NCBI GenBank assembly: GCA_000711775.1
Contig: ARYC01001080.1
Location: forward strand, 36,040-100,039
Direction of reading: 5' to 3'
Length of the DNA: 64,000 bases
From: Oxytricha trifallax
Lineage: Eukaryota > Ciliophora > Spirotrichea > Sporadotrichida > Oxytrichidae
The position numbers and the translations under genes were made by a program. Each line of letters opens with the position of its first letter. The stretch's first letter is position 1. The notes beneath the pieces were generated by a model. That model ran no database searches. It saw only the letters and a list, made by a program, of their open reading frames with translations, and was not told the DNA's origin. Shown here piece after piece: positions 62,715 to 64,000 of this stretch.

Positions 62715-62731
62715 CAAAACCCCAAAACCCC
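62715..62731 (+). repeat. C4A4 telomere-like end of TBE terminal inverted repeat
   Basis: Two C4A4 repeats (CAAAACCCCAAAACCCC). Not a chromosome end: unrelated sequence continues on both sides. Confidence 0.9.
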
Positions 62732-63028
62732 TTAGTGAGGTCTATAAGTGCTTTGATTTGTAGGATATAGTTGGGGTCTTATTGGGGTTAGAAGAGAAAT
62801 TAGGCAAATTTCAAAATGAGAAATAAAAATTAGCGAAATTTAGGGTCTATTTATGATCAGTAATAGTTAGATTTACTGCTTAAGCTAGGTATGGTACAAG
62901 TATTAATATAGACTAAGCCAAACCAGTACTAAATTATGCAGCAATAGCAAAGCTATTACACAAGAGTGCCTCAACTGTGAGGTATCACTGCTTGCTAGCT
63001 GTTTAGCATTTTAATTCTGGTTGTTGAA

Positions 63029-63881
63029 CGCATCCTGCAAGAAAATAAAAGTTCTCTCATGCTCATATTGACTTTCTCTGCGACTCTAAGACTTTGAAGT
63101 ATTGGCCACACTTTCCATTAGACTAGCGAGCTGTCATGTTTCATCGCAGGTTTCCTGACATGCGTATCTCTCCTTCGACTATAGCCAATATTTATAGAAG
63201 AAATGGTATTACTTTCAAGACTGTCAACAGAGTGAAGAGAGTGATTGATTTTACAGTGCCATTTTATAGTAATAATTTAAACTATATATATGATTAAATG
63301 CAGAGAGCTATTACTAATAACATCAAGTTCATACACGCTGATGAAGCTGTATTCACCTTCAACACCTTTATTTAATAAGTCTTGGTATAAGAAGTATGAT
63401 AATATAGAAGTCTATGATTAAAAAGTGAAGGTAGTCACCCATACAATTTTAGCTGGTTATAAGTGAAGATTCAGGCCTAGAGAGTTATGTTATTCACCCT
63501 CGCTCTATTAAGCGAGAGTAGTATATAGAATTCCTACACAAGCTCAAAGAGAAGTATAGTAACCAAGAGATCATCCTGTTTGTTGATAACCTCTCAGTTC
63601 ATAAGACTAAAGAGTCTAAAAAAGCTTATGAAGAGCTAAACATAACTCCTGTATACAACGTTCCTTATAGCCCTTAATTTAATGGAATTGAATTCTACTG
63701 GAGTTAAATCAAGACATACTACAAGAAGCTGCTGCTGTATCATCTTATGCATGACTTGCCCATCGATACAGTAGACTTAATTCAAAGCAGCTGTAAGAGA
63801 GTGAGCGTAGATAAGACAACAGTCTGTGCGAGAGAGGGAAGAATGAATGTTTATAAATAAGTTTAAGATTTAAATGAATGA
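63029..63881 (+). pseudogene. TBE 42-kDa-type DDE transposase, frameshifted
   Basis: Frame 1 (about 63029-63375) reads KYWPHFPLDQRAVMFH, a helix-turn-helix-like FPDMRISPSTIANIYR, and the first catalytic region FIHADEAVF. A frame change near 63370 gives NKSWYKKYDN...VVTHTILAGYK; a second near 63460 gives SGLESYVIHP, the second Asp (LFVDNLSVHK) and the Glu (FNGIEFYW), 34 residues after that Asp, as in Tc1-type D34E enzymes. It ends at TGA 63879-63881. Upstream of 63029 the expected N-terminus is broken by TGA codons. With at least two frameshifts this copy cannot encode a full protein unless sequencing errors are responsible. Confidence 0.8.
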
Positions 63882-64000
63882 ATAAGTTCACATATTAAAT
63901 TGGCCCATAAAGGGGTTAGGCTTCTCTTCTTCTCATCTTCTTAGGGCTTACTCGGGCCCATATTTCTTCTCTTAGTGCCAGCTCCTGCATCTATATTTAT

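Larger units (their letters stand above)
62715..64000 (+). mobile_element. TBE-type transposon (Tc1/mariner-like), right end outside window
   Basis: It begins CAAAACCCCAAAACCCC at 62715, the C4A4 telomere-like terminal repeat known from TBE elements of Oxytricha germline DNA, preceded by ATT (TBE target sites are ANT). A degenerate Tc1/mariner transposase frame follows. TBE elements are about 4 kb, so the window ends well inside it. These elements are removed during macronuclear development. Confidence 0.85.

Noticed and set aside
62715..62731. A telomere or chromosome end
   Set aside because: Only two C4A4 repeats, internal to continuous sequence, followed by a transposase frame: this is a TBE terminal repeat.
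1..64000. Genes full of stop codons, that is, a pseudogene-rich region
   Set aside because: Conserved proteins (BBS7, DHHC, MORN, PAP2, kinase, phosphatase) are intact once TAA and TAG are read as Gln, as in hypotrich ciliates.
1..64000. TGA read as Trp throughout
   Set aside because: Conserved Trp positions use TGG, and many genes end sensibly at TGA; only a few in-frame TGAs remain and most have an intron explanation.
1..64000. tRNA, rRNA or snRNA genes
   Set aside because: I scanned by eye for tRNA-like T-loop and anticodon structure and saw none, but a covariance-model scan was not possible.

Overview
The window reads as germline (micronuclear) DNA of a hypotrich ciliate of the Oxytricha/Stylonychia type. 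It is very AT-rich. Long reading frames appear only if TAA and TAG are read as glutamine and TGA as the only stop. Most introns are tiny (about 24-60 nt, GT-AG). Three observations point to the germline rather than a macronuclear chromosome. First, near the right edge there is a TBE-type transposon whose terminal repeat begins with C4A4 telomere-like repeats. Second, the BBS7 gene is interrupted by short AT-rich inserts without GT-AG ends, each flanked by a 3-7 bp direct repeat (a 'pointer'); removing insert plus one repeat restores the conserved frame exactly. Third, one gene has a coding block on the opposite strand to the rest of the gene.

Layout. 1-3.6 kb: a minus-strand CCDC17-like coiled-coil gene. 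3.8-4.2 kb: a 416-bp palindromic mobile element. 4.3-15.5 kb: a plus-strand run with a MORN-repeat protein, two N/Q/S-rich hypothetical proteins, a small ORF, an ankyrin-DHHC palmitoyltransferase and a small membrane protein. 15.6-21.1 kb: two minus-strand genes, one N/Q/S-rich and one with a B-box plus WD-like domain. 21.2-24.0 kb: BBS7 on the plus strand. 24.1-36.6 kb: four blocks of secreted LamG/ConA-like lectin repeats, with a plus-strand PAP2-type phosphatase gene between two of them. 37.0-42.4 kb: N/Q-rich minus-strand genes, one ending in a conserved VNLG...YEGD domain. 42.9-53.5 kb: a large minus-strand gene that appears to join a Cys-rich/LamG ectodomain, one membrane span and an AGC-type protein kinase. 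53.5-55.5 kb: an inverted coding block of the same gene, split by a 1.5-kb element with GGGACGTCC-array inverted repeats. 55.8-59.0 kb: a single-pass membrane protein gene and another N/Q-rich gene. 59.5-62.1 kb: an SCP/FCP1-type phosphatase gene split by a second copy of the palindromic element. 62.2-62.7 kb: pieces of an alpha/beta-hydrolase gene. 62.7 kb to the end: the TBE element with a frameshifted transposase.

The genes are not in operons; each looks like the precursor of its own gene-sized macronuclear chromosome. The main theme is DNA elimination. Two different transposon-like elements sit inside coding sequence, and in both cases removal of the element plus one target-site copy restores the frame, which is how an IES behaves. 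Coordinates of multi-exon genes and of the LamG blocks are hand-derived from the sequence and approximate at their outer ends.
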